Source: Epiperipatus broadwayi (lineage: Eukaryota; Onychophora; Udeonychophora; Euonychophora; Peripatidae). Taken from it: 64,000 nucleotides of DNA. Shown here one piece after another: positions 12,288-24,224 of this stretch. The notes under the pieces are model-generated. The model was not told the origin of the DNA and did not search any database. It worked only from the letters and a program-made list of their open reading frames with translations. The first letter of the stretch is position 1, and every line of letters begins with the position of its first letter. The translations under genes and the position numbers were made by a program. Where the stretch lies: the NCBI GenBank assembly GCA_028023455.1, contig JAQFVV010006545.1:496001-560000 (forward strand). Direction: 5' to 3'.

Positions 12288-12715
12288 ATATGACTGATTT
12301 ATATATCTTTCTTTATGGCATTATTAAGTAAAAATCAGTCATATGTCACATGACTTATATAGCTTGTATTACCAATATGTAATATATAAAGAGCCTGCTA
12401 ATAGCTCTAAACAAGCTTATTTATTTTTATTTTTATATGATAAATGCTACAAGACATGTAAGTGTCTGAAGATTTGGATCTTTTTCTTAATATTTAAGAA
12501 TTAGATAAATGCTTGGCTTGATTTAATATTTTGAATCTAATGTCCTAACTTCTCACTGATGAGAGCCATAGCTTGAAACCGGTCTGGAGATGGGGACCAT
12601 CATAGATAAAAACTTCAGGCATTTTCTCTTGAGCATTTATCATATAAAAAATAAAATAAATAAGCTTGTTTATAGCTATTAGCAAGCTCTTTATATATAT
12701 ATATATATATATTGA
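12288..12715. repeat. Diverged foldback repeat carrying a hammerhead-like motif
   Basis: The left side (GTCACATGACTTATATAGCTTG, then GAGCCTGCTAATAGCTCTAAACAAGCTT) is mirrored on the right by AAGCTTGTTTATAGCTATTAGCAAGCTC near 12662-12690. It is an older, asymmetric relative of the palindrome at 29188-29480. (TA)n tracts bound both sides. An inner 13-bp inverted pair (ATATGACTGATTT / AAATCAGTCATAT) lies at 12288-12345. Confidence 0.75.
12550..12590 (+). ncRNA. Hammerhead ribozyme-like motif, type I, diverged copy
   Basis: CTGATGA (12556-12562) is followed by stem II GAGC-CATA-GCTT (one G-U closing pair) and GAAA (12575-12578). A self-complementary ACCGGT stem III then ends in GTC at 12584. Stem I (TTCTCA against TGGAGA) has one C-A mismatch. 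It is homologous to the motif at 29334-29374. The core is intact; stem I is partly decayed. Confidence 0.55.
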
Positions 12716-13289
12716 AGCAGTTGACCTGATATTCAGATCAAGCTTCACAGCCCACTTAGAATCTCCCACCACCAAACCATATTCAAACTCCGTCCTTACA
12801 CATGTATATATATTTATTAATGGATATATTTTGTATTTAAACTAATAAGGTGATAATTGACATATATATATATAAATATCTTAAAATGATTAATTTTTAT
12901 AAGTGAATATTTTCTTTTGTTGTTTTAATTCATGTGCGTGCGTAATGGGTGTATATATTATAAGTGATGGGAGATTATTGCAAAAATATAGTTTAAATAA
13001 AAATTTATATATTTAATGTATATGCAAGTTATATCTAATATATTATTTATTTAAGTCGTGGCAGTCAGAAGAATTGAAGATGACGCAATCCTTGTCATAA
13101 GATTCTCAAATATAACTAAGACAATTGCCGGAAACCCATTTATCCATCTAAAACTTATAATTTTTATAATAATGTAAAAATCCTTTAATGGAAATTTATC
13201 CGTTTTCTGTTTTAAAATCACAAGACTACATTTAAAACAATCATGCGAGAAACTTTTGACAGGATTGCATTGTATTTAAATTTTATTCC

Positions 13290-13660
13290 AACAAAGGATG
13301 CATCCAGTCAGAAACTACAGATCTGCTAAGTGGATAAAGTGCCTCGGGTCTGGCAGCTAAGTGCTTTCTAATGTCATCAGAAAAAAGAGTATAAATGCTG
13401 CTAGATCTGAACCCAGTAAAGAGGAGAGCTAATTTTAACTTACCGTTGCTAAACTATTCCATATCGGTCGGTCCCAGATTGTCTGAGTAGAAAAGGGACT
13501 TCAAGCCAATGTTCCCCTTGACCTGAGACGATCTCCTTACCATGCTGAGCCGGAGTGACATTGTGCCACCAGTGTATGACCTGATGCCCATCCAAAGAAG
13601 AATGCGTTCCTGCCTACCTTGAAGATATCACTGCTACAGTTAAACATGTAGGTGTATTCA
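13290..13660. repeat. GC-richer segment, possibly an LTR fragment
   Basis: About 370 bp stands out by base composition. A TATA-like AGTATAAATGC at about 13389-13399 is followed by CTGAACCCAGTAAAGAGGAG, as in an LTR U3-R promoter. I see no paired repeat or coding frame, so the assignment is weak. Confidence 0.3.
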
Positions 13661-14270
13661 TTCACAATACTTAGTGCTGCTAATTTCTTGCTTATCTAAA
13701 TTTCATAAATTATAATATTTGTTTTATCATTTAAGTAATATCTTAAATAACTCGCAAAATGGCGAGCATTATGTTATCGATTCTAAACCATAAATTATCT
13801 AAATGTAATTCTATTCATCCGATTCACGCTTGCTTTTATAATTGCTTTATTTTTATGTGGTAAAATTTTGATATTAATAGTTGTTTTGATTTTATATATG
13901 TATATGAAATGTAGAATATTGGTTAACTCCAATCATACGAGCTATATTTCTATTTCTATAGAAATAGGGGGGGGGGGTAGATTGCATTAAATCATTTAGT
14001 TAATAATGTTTCACTAAGCTCGTATGGTTGAGTTAATGAATAATGAAAGTTTTTCTATTAGTAATCGTGTCGTTATTATTAATGTATTTTTATTACAAGT
14101 CTTATTTTATCTGGGGTAGATTTATAAATCTTTGTTTTCTTTATCGATGTGACCAAGTTTGCTAAAGTTGGCTAATAATTTTTTTTTTTTTTTAGCGTTT
14201 AAATTATGCTCATTTTTTTTTAAATAAAAATAAGTTAGGAGGGTGGGGGAGATTTAAGCTATAATAAAAT
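13660..14270. other. Gene-free AT-rich DNA with G-run
   Basis: Nothing codes here. A G(11) run lies near 13966-13977, beside ATTTCTATTTCTATAGAAATAG, a short palindrome. Confidence 0.5.
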
Positions 14271-14760
14271 GACTAAAAGTTTATTGAATTAGTCTTGTAA
14301 TTTGATATGGAAGTATGGAAATGTATTCGTGCTATAGATTTACTAAACCATTCGTAGGCCGTAATTATTATTTTCAAATATCTTGAAATATTATCATTAT
14401 TACTGCATTGTTTGCATAAATTAGGAAGCGACTCTCTTCCGATTCGCTCGTACCTCGCCCTGGGGAATCTCATCATTTCTGATTCGCCTGTACCTCATTC
14501 CAGGGAATCTTGAATTATTTCGTCGTAGGTCCAAATCAGGAGTATGACCTAACTCCTGGATATGTTCGCTAGCATTGTGGAAGCTCTGCATGGATAGCCA
14601 TATGCCGGACCATTGCAACTTCACACCTAGAAAGTTTGTTCTAAGTATTAGTCCGCCTGAAGCGGCATACTTCATCGTCGTTGTTATTTGATTTATAAAG
14701 TGTAAATTGGCCAAGTTGCCATATCTGCCTTCCTAAGATATATGCACGCACCGCCATTTC
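14270..14760. repeat. GC-richer unidentified segment with a two-copy 30-mer
   Basis: GATTCGCTCGTACCTCGCCC..GGGGAATCT (about 14440-14470) is repeated as GATTCGCCTGTACCTCATTCC..GGGAATCT (about 14481-14510). The segment differs from its surroundings in composition and is probably an old insertion. The minus-strand frames across it look random. Confidence 0.4.
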
Positions 14761-15169
14761 CCACTTATATTTATATTATGCCTAGTTAGTAAATTCTATA
14801 GTGTTAATACACCTACTAACCATTTATCTCTTAAGTAATTTCGTTGGAGTTTTAATCCAATTATTTCAAACTGCTCTCCCCTCCTCTTACAATCAAGCAA
14901 AGGTACCAAGTTAGTTTCACATATGTGATTTGAAAATATTATATGAATAAAATATTTAGTTCAATATTTTTCAAATAACCGTTGTTTTTTTAAAATGAAT
15001 TATGAATTATTTTGTTAATAACATTAATGAAAAGTGTCTCCATGTAATACGGTTAAGTTATTATTTAATGAATTAGTGAAACCTTTGCAATCGTATTCCT
15101 GCCTTATGGCTATTATATATATGAATTTCGTCTACCACCAAATAAATGTACTATCTCAGTGATGTAATT

Positions 15170-15720
15170 TTGAATATTTTTCATGCGCTACCGCACTATA
15201 GAAATGTATTAAAGCAAAATCAATATTAAATGCCATTTTAGCCTTCATTTATAAAACTTGTAAACTTATGAATATTTTTACGTGCGCTCCCGCACTATAT
15301 AAGCAAAATCAATATTAAATGCTATTTTGTCATTCATTTATGAAACTTGTAAATTTTTGAATATTTTTTCGTGCGCTCCCGCACTATCGAAATGTAATAA
15401 AGTAAAACCAATATTAAATGCTATTTTAACTTTCATTTATAAAACCTGTAAACCTTTGAATATTTTTACGTGCACTCACGCACTATAGAATTGTGTTAAA
15501 ACAAAACCAATGTGAAATGTATTTTATTACTTACTCATAAACATGTAATTTTGAATATTTCTACATACGCTTCCACACTATATAAATGTATCAAACCAAA
15601 TCATTAAGTGTTACATTATGGTAAATAAATTATGTAAACAACCGCAAGTTATTATTGTTAAATCATGTAAATTTTGAATAGTTATATATATTACAACCGC
15701 ACTATGTATCCGTCTGTATT
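15170..15720. repeat. Minisatellite, about 95 bp unit, six copies, each with a hairpin
   Basis: The block (G/A)TGCGCTCCCGCACTAT recurs near 15185, 15283, 15372, 15470, 15565 and 15693, with (A)AAGCAAAATCAATATTAAATG and CATTTATAAAACTTGTAAA between copies. In the best copies GTGCG pairs with CGCAC around CTCC or CTCA. Outer copies are the most decayed. Confidence 0.75.
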
Positions 15721-15879
15721 AAAGACATTAATGGTAAATATATTTTTGATTCTTTTGTAAACTCACTCTGCAGCGTGAAATCGGAAATTATAAATGTCTG
15801 AATCATTTAATAAATCTGTGTCATAAAATATCTCGTATTTGAATCCTATCATTTAGTTAATATAGTTTTTAGATCTTAG

Positions 15880-16165
15880 TTAAGCTATCTCTTGGTTCAC
15901 TCAATATCTCCCAAAAATCATCATCATCATTGTAGGTCTCATGTAATACGCTGCAGCTCTGGGCTGAGAAATAATTAATTTACATGATATCACCGTGGGT
16001 GTTATCCATAGTGTTATAGATTTAGGGAATGGGCAAACAGGTTCGAATTCATGAGTGCTCCTGACCTGGGTATCTCGGGCATGATTGGATTCAGGGTACT
16101 TTTGCTCAGATTTTAAGTTTTGTTGAATGGATATACATTTTCGACCGGTACAATATATATATAAT
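15880..16165 (+). repeat. Possible SINE or other short insertion
   Basis: The segment is GC-richer than its surroundings. It contains GGTTCGAATTC at about 16039, which matches a pol III B box, and a poor A-box-like string (TTATCCATAGTGTT) about 40 bases upstream. It has no tRNA cloverleaf and no poly(A)-type tail that I can see. Confidence 0.25.
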
Positions 16166-16169
16166 CTCA

Positions 16170-17225
16170 AATAAGTGAATAGTTTTTAGATCTTTTCTCT
16201 AAAGATTGATCTCTGATAATAGCAATTTTCTTTTTATATACTTGTTTGTACAATTGATTATTAGGCAGTAATGTAGATGAGAGGTGTAGTATGAAAATCC
16301 TTAGTAAATTGTTCATTATAGAATTCTTTACATGGAAATATTAATTAATGTAATATCTAATATATGCATATTAAGCTTCCCAAACATACATACCCAAGTG
16401 TTAACAACTAATTGTACCAGCAGGCTTACAGTAACTTTCATAACAAGCCAAATTTGACAACGTTTCCTGGCTTTCTTATTGTGTAACAAAATGTAATAAA
16501 TTTAACAATAAATAATTTTTTTTAAATAAATTAAAGATAGACATCAATTAACATTATTATGATTTAGTGCTTTGAAAGTAAATTTAAAAACTGTCTTTGT
16601 AATTTCCTTGGGACATGTTATTTGTTTTTCAAATGTTATCTGGTGTTAGAAGAAACTACTTGAGAACATACATTTTTAACTAACCTTTTATTTGAGCCAA
16701 GAATTATCTGCATTACTTATACTAGTACATTAAAAATAAAAAATAAATTAATGTGAATTATATATAACCTTCCAATTACATCAATATTCTGGTTACAGAT
16801 TTATAACAGTAGAACCTTATAGCTAAATCTAAATAATATTTCCAATAAATACATTTTCTTTTTTGAATGACCTTTCTTTTTTTTTTGTTTTTAGTCTAGC
16901 AAAACAAATGTTAACATATCATTAAACTTTAGACAAAAGTAGTAACTTGCCACCTCAATCAATTCAAAGGATTTAATCAACTGTTAATAATTCACATTTA
17001 AAAAAAACTAACTACAGCTATACCATTCCAAGATGAAAATTCAATGTAATATTTATTACTTTAGGCTAAATAATTTTTGTATAGCTGCTAATCTGCTATA
17101 CTAGCCAAAATAACAAAATTTCCAAAATTCTTACACAACCATGGTTTTATTGATTAACAAATAAACCTCACATGAAATTTGTCTAAACATATATATACAA
17201 ACCAAAATAGTCTTTCCATTATGCA
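16170..17225. other. Gene-free AT-rich DNA
   Basis: No gene, tandem repeat or strong inverted repeat recognised. Confidence 0.5.
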
Positions 17226-17229
17226 CTTC

Positions 17230-17970
17230 AAAAACCAACTTCTTTTCACATCAAAAGGTGTCTTTGTGAGATTGATGGCCTCAGATTTAAAAAAAATTAT
17301 CATCAATGCTTTTTTTACTGTTTTCAATTCACTTTTTTCATGAAAGATTATCTATGCATTGTCAAATAATATTTTATGATCTGTATTCAGTTCATAATTA
17401 TACAAAGCTGAGTTTTGATATATATATTTAACTCTATTCTTATGAATTGTATATTTTTCATTAAGACTTAACTTACTCTGATGTATATAAATTTTATTAC
17501 AACTGCAAGGTATATTATAAACTACTCTAGGCATAGTTTTGCAATGAATTGATTGTTTTTAAGTATTTAGTAAGAAATTTAAATTCATTTCTTCCAGGTT
17601 ACTTTCATGCTTTTTTTAATCAACTGATTGATATATGTCTTCAATATCTAAACTACCAAAAACACATTTTTTTTTCTAAAACAAACCGATAATTTTTTTC
17701 ATATGTCTCAAATAAAAAAACATAGACAACATGGACATAAATCTATATAAATCTTAAAAATACATTATAATAAATTTAGAAATTTTATCAACAATTCCCC
17801 CTGTAAAATCAAAAATAAATCTTTAAAAAAAAGTTTTCTTATGAGATTTCAAATTGAAGAAAACCTCAGGAGCCAAAAAATCACTAAGGTAATTTAAATA
17901 ATTAGATCTATCTTAAAAAAAATGTATTTACCATAATTTTCATAATTTCAATCAACTTAGATGATTTTAA
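17230..17970 (-). pseudogene. Penelope-like element, minus copy: RT remnant joined to GIY-YIG endonuclease
   Basis: The minus strand from 17534 reads MPRVVYNIPCSCNKIYIHQS, then KLSLNEKYTIHKNRVKY. This is the PLE-type GIY-YIG nuclease start: the family has Y-x-I-P-C-x-C-x-x-x-Y-I-G-Q, and here G is replaced by H. After a TAG, frame is kept through IIFHEKSELKTVKKALM and SEAINL to about 17230. That tail matches the nuclease C-terminus at 53640-53810. Upstream (17600-17967) lies a decayed RT palm fragment with GSLDIE, so the RT core between motif A and the nuclease is deleted. This region is the mirror image of 17983-18330. PLEs copy RNA with the RT and nick DNA with the nuclease. This copy is inactive. 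Confidence 0.75.
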
Positions 17971-17982
17971 TTTATTTTATTA

Positions 17983-18960
17983 AAATTATGAAAATCATGG
18001 TTAATAAAAAAAGAAATTAGTTAGAACTATTTATTTAAATCATTATTCTACCAATTTTTTGTCTTTTAATGGTTTCTTCAATTTAAAATTTCATAAAGAT
18101 AATTTTTTTAAAGATGTATTTTTAATTTTAAAAGGAGGATTGTTGATAAAATTTCTAAATTTCTTATAATGTTTTTTAAGAATTATATAAATTTAGGTCA
18201 ATTTTGTGAATCTTCTTTGTTTGAGACATATGAAAACAATTAATGTTTTTGTTTCACAAATATGTTTTGGTAGCTTAGATATTGAAAACATGTATCAATC
18301 AGTTAATAGGAAAAAAACATGTTTCTTACAATTTCAAAAAAATTGAATATTTTTTGATGTTGATAAAATTAAGGTTATTCATAATTTTCTATTGTTATTA
18401 GAGGATTCTATATATTTTGTGTGTAATGATGTGTGTTACAAAATTAAAGAGGGGTGGCTTGTTGGCTATGTTATTTCTCTTTTAATGTGTTCTGTTTCTA
18501 TTGATTTTTTAGAGGGTAGTGTTTTTAATATTTTTTCTGTTTCTTTTAATTTTTTGTTAGGTATGTTTGTTTGTTATTCTGTAAAATAAATTGAAAGATT
18601 TTTTGATATAATGAATGTTTTTGATTCTAATATTAAATGTACTATTGATGAAGATGGATATTTGAATTTGATGCTGTAATTTTTAGAGTTAAGTGTTGAT
18701 AAAAATGATAATGTTTTATTTTGTAGTCATTTTATTAATACCAAAAACTTAAGAAACATGATAAAGTCAGAAAGTTATCAACCCTTTACTCATAAGACAC
18801 TTGATTAAATTTTTTGCTATAGAATAAAAGACTTAATTTTGAAAATAATAGTTATATTCAGAGGAGTCATTTTGTTTCTAACTATATTGAGTTAGAATAT
18901 AATCATGAATTTACTAGAAATATTATATATATATTATAACGATCGAAATGCAAGTGAAGA
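17983..18960 (+). pseudogene. Penelope-like element, plus copy: degenerate reverse transcriptase
   Basis: FGSLDIENMYQSV (18266-18304) corresponds to RT motif A. After a frameshift, YFVCNDVCYKIKEGWLVGY and FLEGSVFN (18410-18530) match the PLE 'FxFxGKxYKQxxGVAMGSPL...FLE' motif B block with heavy decay. NIKCTIDEDGYLNLM (from about 18630) matches the 'NIKFTIExExxxxxNFLDL' block that follows motif C. The YxDD residues are not recognisable. The first 350 bp is the inverted partner of the minus copy, making a head-to-head pair centred near 17975. Several stops show it is dead. Confidence 0.7.
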
Positions 18961-19379
18961 TCGAATCTAACTAAACTCATATCTTTCACATCTAATTTAA
19001 ACTAAAAATTTATAATCAATACTGTTAATTCCATTTTATTTAATATTCATCTACCCAATCACTAGCTCAGAAAGAGATAAAAATCTATATATTAATATAT
19101 ATCTATATATATCAATAAATAAAAGCCACTCCAGAAATTAACACATAAAAATATTTATTTACAGATAAAATAACATTTAAATTTTAGGAATAAGTTTAAC
19201 ATTTTAGATTTTATATTAACTTTTAATTTACATTTAACTAAGTTTCAATGAGTTTAATATTTTATTTAGATACAATATGAATAGACTACATAGATCCATT
19301 TGAAAAGAAAATATTCTTCCCTGATTTAACCTTACAACAAATTTCCAATCAACTGCCAATCCATCTGATACATTCATGT

Positions 19380-20050
19380 ATTCAATGTACATGATATGAC
19401 AACACAAAATACTATACTTCAGGAATACATCTGAACAATAATAGAAATAGAGAAGACATTGACTCTCCACCAACAGGAATGTACATCTGTTCAAGTAGAA
19501 CAATAAACAAAAACTCCATAAATACTGTCTTCGCCGACTTACAAACCCATCCATGCAAACAGAGGTGTGTGGGTATTTCTATAATCCTGCCCTGCGACCT
19601 CATACTACATCTACAATTACACAAATATATCCAATCCATTGAACCAATTCAACTACAAAATGAATAACCTAAGATTACCCTCCTTAATATAACTTTACAA
19701 AACTATATAGCCATTCACCCCGACTTAAATTTAACATTTAAATACATTCCACAGATTTGTTTAAAAATGTTGGTATAGATCAGCTGCACAGATTCCACAG
19801 TCAAAAACATTCCAAATTCAACACAACCGATCAAAATACAAACATCGATAAAGCCCTTCATAGGAAATATACAAATCCCATTAGCATTCATCGTAAGATG
19901 CTTCAGTGATATTACATATATTCTAATCAAATGTGAAAACCACAACATTATCAACCCTAATGAATCTACAATGTCTATATCCAACCTTAAATTCCCTCAT
20001 TTAAAACTTAAACAACAAATAATTTATACAATAAGAGAAAAAAATAAATG
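19380..20050 (+). pseudogene. Broken open frame with an env-like cysteine pattern, unidentified
   Basis: A plus-strand frame stays open, with few stops, for about 220 codons from 19380 to 20050 in otherwise stop-rich DNA, and its composition is higher in C than its neighbours. It contains a Cys-rich block (19479-19610: YICSS ... HPCKQRCVG ... LPCDL) and a late ...FSDITYILIKCENHN stretch. Cysteine spacing and its place just before an LTR-like segment recall the env-like third frame of some arthropod LTR retroelements. That is inference: no diagnostic motif is present. The minus-strand frames here are probably incidental. Confidence 0.35.
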
Positions 20051-20828
20051 ATTTTTATCAATCGAAAAACATATAAATTAAACATTATTAATTTGATTTA
20101 AAACTTACAAGAGTCAGATAAGAGCCGTTTTAACATTTAAGTTGGCTGTTTATCAATTTGAAAACTTGCGAAAGTTCTTAATTGATTTTAACAATTGTTC
20201 ATTTCATATAGCTATGAAGAGCCAGGTTTCTCTTTTAATTCCCACGTCTCCATTGGAAGATAATGTTCTGGAGATGGAATAGCTGTTCAAAGTATCAAGT
20301 CTTTTCATTTTTCCTTTTAAATAGAGAGTGTGAGTCCCTACCACCTCTCAAACACCAATGCTGGAACTGGAACTCAATATTTTTCTTTTTAAGTAAATCT
20401 CCAGATTGAATGAACAAAGACGCACTAATCCAAATTTTCGTTCGGGTCGGCGAGACTTGGGTTCCATTGGTCAAGCTAAAATCTCTTTATTCTCTTATCT
20501 AATTTACTCTCTGACTTTTTAATTAGACAGCTATTGGATAATTAATAAACAATCATTTCCATTTATAGATTACAGGAATTAATTAATACCTGTTTTTATT
20601 TTTACTTATGTTATTTCTTTTTTAAACTATTTTTATATTTAAATCTTTTTTTATAAAAAAAATACATTCAAATACCTTTTTTTATTTATTAAAAAAAATA
20701 TTTTTAAAGTTTAACAAAAACACTTAACAAACATTTTAATTTTAGCGTTTAGTTTTTTTACTTTTATTTGCGAACTTTTAAGTTTTTATTTTAAATTAAT
20801 GTAACGACATATTTATATATCGTTACAA
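20050..20828 (+). repeat. LTR-like segment, 3' end in TGTAACGA..TCGTTACA
   Basis: The last part (ATTTGCGAACTTTT, TTTTAAATTAATGTAACGAC) matches the outer ends of the inverted pair at 50033-51556. AACAATCATTTCCATTT near 20548 matches 51268. The terminus TGTAACGACATAT..TCGTTACA (20799-20827) is a short inverted repeat ending in ACA, as LTRs do. The 5' edge is uncertain. It follows the env-like frame, consistent with a 3' LTR. Confidence 0.5.
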
Positions 20829-20839
20829 TATATATATAT

Positions 20840-21300
20840 ATATATTGGTTAATAATACAGATTTAATCGATAGTGTAAATAAAGAGTTTATTTCTTTGCC
20901 CAATAAGGCATCAATTAATAAATTGATTTATAAAAATATAGTTTTATTGGGTGGTATATGAAAGTGGCTAGAAAAAAGTCCTGAATTTAAATTTATTAGT
21001 AAATAGTGAAATACAGTCAATAGATCGCAAATTTATTCACTGCATAGTTAATAAGATACTTTGATTACAATTGATTTATTTTTCTGTAGTTTAAGAAATT
21101 TTTATCATCTACCATATAATCTATTTACTGATCATTCCTTATCTCAAGTAGATGGTTTACATCATGCCTTAATTGGGGTGGAATTTTATTTATAGTACTG
21201 TATGTAATGGTTCAGTATATCCCATGTGCCATGTATATATATAATTAAGTTTGATGTCTGTATTCGTTCCACAATATATGTAATATACAATATATCTATA
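20840..21300. other. Short unidentified stretch, possibly PLE flank
   Basis: AGTTTGATGTCTGTATTCG..TTCCACAATATATGTAATATAC (about 21248-21292) recurs inverted at 48735-48775 next to another PLE. No supported gene. Confidence 0.4.
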
Positions 21301-21304
21301 TCAA

Positions 21305-21305
<1 letters not shown>

Positions 21306-21348
<43 letters not shown>

Positions 21349-21349
21349 T
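21306..21349. repeat. (CA)n(TA)n microsatellite
   Basis: A compound dinucleotide tract just before the inverted PLE pair. Confidence 0.95.
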
Positions 21350-21389
21350 ACAACTGAATATTTGTAAATACTAAATAATTAAAAAATTT

Positions 21390-22150
21390 TATCCACTAAG
21401 GAGCGCTTTTGATTATCCAGCAATCTGTGTCAACTAAAGCTTTGAAATGCTAACTTTCCCACAATTCCGTGATCTTAACGTTTGCTGCTTGCCTGTTAAT
21501 TAAGTCATGTTTATATTTATATAGTAGCATAGCCTCCTTTATTTTTCTTTTATTGTTATTTTTTTCAATTTGCAATATTTTACACTGTTAAAATTGAAGT
21601 CAAAACCATAAATACATGATTTATTATGGTCGTAAAAAACAGATGCTGAAATATTATCTACTATGCAATTTTGTTTCAATTTTACACACCTCCTACATTG
21701 AACAAATTAATAAATAACTCCAAAGATAAAATCTCAATTATAAATAAAAATCATGTCATTTATAAATGGATATGTAGGTGTAACAGTAAATATATAGGTG
21801 AATCTAGATGTACATTGGAATAAAGAACTAAAGAACACTTGCTATTATTAAAATGTGTTCAGAAATCGAAACAAAATTGCATAGTAGATAAAAATATTTC
21901 AGCATCTGTTTTTACGACCATAATAAATCATGTATTTATGGTTTTGACTTCAATTTTATCAGTGCAAAAATATTGCAAATTGAAAAAAATAACAATAAAA
22001 GAAAAATAAAGGAGGCTATGCTAATATATAAATATAAACATGACTTAATTAACAGGCAAGCAGCAAATGTTAAAATCATGGAATTGTGGGAAAGTTAGCA
22101 TTTCAACGCTTTAGTTGACACAGATTACTGGATAATCGAAAGTGCTCCTA
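21390..22150. pseudogene. Penelope-like element, inverted pair of GIY-YIG 3' ends
   Basis: The plus copy (21700-22110) reads NKLINNSKDKISIINKN, then IYKWICRCNSKYIGESRCTL (a GIY-YIG nuclease start with both IYK and YIGES). It continues RTKEHLLLLK and ends KRRLC/KIMELWES-like before 22100. Stops and a frameshift break it. The minus copy (21395-21685) is the reverse complement of 21855-22145, the nuclease C-terminal half and its flank. About 170 bp between the arms is unique to the plus copy. The C-terminal block with NKRKIKEAMLI and LINRQAAN recurs at 49067-49351 and 63890-63990, which defines one PLE family. Confidence 0.75.
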
Positions 22151-22244
22151 AGGGGATAAAAATTTTTAATTATTTAGTTACTGTATTTACAAATATTCAT
22201 TTATATAATTACGTATATTGTTTTAAAAATACAGACATTGAATA

Positions 22245-22497
22245 ATAATATTATATATATATATATTGGACACCACCAGTTTGATTGAGCAAAATGTAAT
22301 TTAATTCCTCATCTTACTGTTAACCTGAAGAAGGCATTATTTGTGAATACCATATACTCTATTCCATTTACTAAGTTCTTATCTCTTATTTATACATACA
22401 AAATCTTATCTTGGGTGTAACTCAGGGCCTGGATCTCTCCATAAAAAGCCCTAATTAATAAATAGACAACTACCAGTAATGTTGTCTGGTTACTAAC

Positions 22498-22531
<34 letters not shown>

Positions 22532-24220
22532 CGTGTTGAAAAAATACAATAATAAAACTGAAGATATATGATTAAATAGTTTTATTAAACCCATAATATA
22601 TTTTTTCCATTGATTTATCAATACTGCTACAACCTTTCCTATCACAAACCTCCTAAATACTAATACGGATTACTTAATTCGTCTTTTAAACTTGGAAAAT
22701 TGTCTATAGTTCCTATATGTATATACATGTCTGCATGCACATATATAAATAATTTAACATTTAAAATTCTCCTTTAAGAAACTATTTACTTTAATTTAAG
22801 CAGTTTAGAATTTCCAAACATTTAATTTAGCTTGATTGATTTAAATAATAATTTAGAAAATAAACTTTGTCCCTTTTTTAAAAACTAACAGACAATTCTG
22901 ATTGCAATTTCAGTAATCTCTCACTTAATAAACTCTAACATTTGTCGATTATTAAAATACATACAACAAAAAAATTAAGATTTCTAAAATTATAATTATA
23001 TAAAGGGAATGGAAGCTATTATTGAATATAGACAGTATAATACATATGTTTATTACTCCTTAATTGATAAATGATATTAGCAATAATTATGGTCTCCTAA
23101 ATTAACATACATATAAATTAAAGTGTATATAAACATTTTCTTTTATATAAAGTTTAAGTCTCTTTCTTTTATTTTACAAGTTCCAAATCACATAAATTTG
23201 TCTATACTTTCAGTCCTAAATGAACAATGAAGTAGCAATTTCTCTGTTTTAATGTAAGAGCTCTTTATCAAATTAAGTTCCAAAATATGCATATTTTGTA
23301 GGTATAATTATCTTTTTTCTTTCCTTTCTTGGGAATCTCCAATGAGATATATCCTATAGTGAATAGCAAATTCTAAGATTCAGTATTCAGAATTTGCCAT
23401 GACTCCTTTCAAAGATTAAAATTCACGTTTTTGTTTTTCTTTAGATGGTAAATTTAAACAGGAGCAGTTACAATACATCTTTTGAAGTTTCCGAAGAGTA
23501 TATGAGTGTGATCCTTAGTGATTTACATAGTCATTCTTAAGTTAATCAATTTTTTGTAGGATAAACAAAAAATCATTTTTGTTTGCCAGTTCAGTCAGAA
23601 TTCTATTTTATTACCAGTGCTTTTACTAGTTAGCAATGGAATGAATTGAAAATATTTTTTTTGATTCTTTAGAATCCTGGTCAATGAAAAGTCATTATTA
23701 TATCTTCACTAATTACTTTTATAATAAAAATTTAAACTTCTAATTTCATTTTTTTAAAACTTGGAGATGATCATTGTTACAGATAGTTAATTAATAATTA
23801 ATTTGTGTATTTTTTTTTTTACAATTTGTCTACTAATTTTTAATTAAATTCTCAGCATTCATTTTTATTTAATCAAAATTTAAATCTAAAATTTAAGTTC
23901 TCAAATCAAACTTATTTGATATATTTTATAAAACATATTTGTTAAAGGTTGTCCTTATTACCATATTGTGTTTCTAAAAATAATATTTTAATATGTGAAA
24001 TTGTATATACACACAAATATATTTAAAGAATTCAATTTATTTTTATTTGATAATGAATGTCCACTTCATATATTTCACGAACAATGCACTGCTACTTTTT
24101 AACTCTTACATTTTTTTTTTCCTTTTCGGTGTTTCTTACAAACATTGCCAACAGCCTCCAGTATTATTCTAACTTTCCTACCTACTACATCTGATCTCAA
24201 ACCACAAACATGAAATATTT
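22245..24220. other. Gene-free AT-rich DNA with two microsatellites
   Basis: (AT)n lies at 22251-22266 and (TA)n(TG)n at 22498-22532. A slightly GC-richer 22270-22490 segment is not recognised. No genes seen. Confidence 0.5.
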
Positions 24221-24224
24221 TATT

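Noticed and set aside
14421-14714. 97-codon minus-strand frame as an exon
   Set aside because: It spans a duplicated 30-mer with no recognisable motif and no good splice sites. It is more likely an insertion of non-coding repeat.
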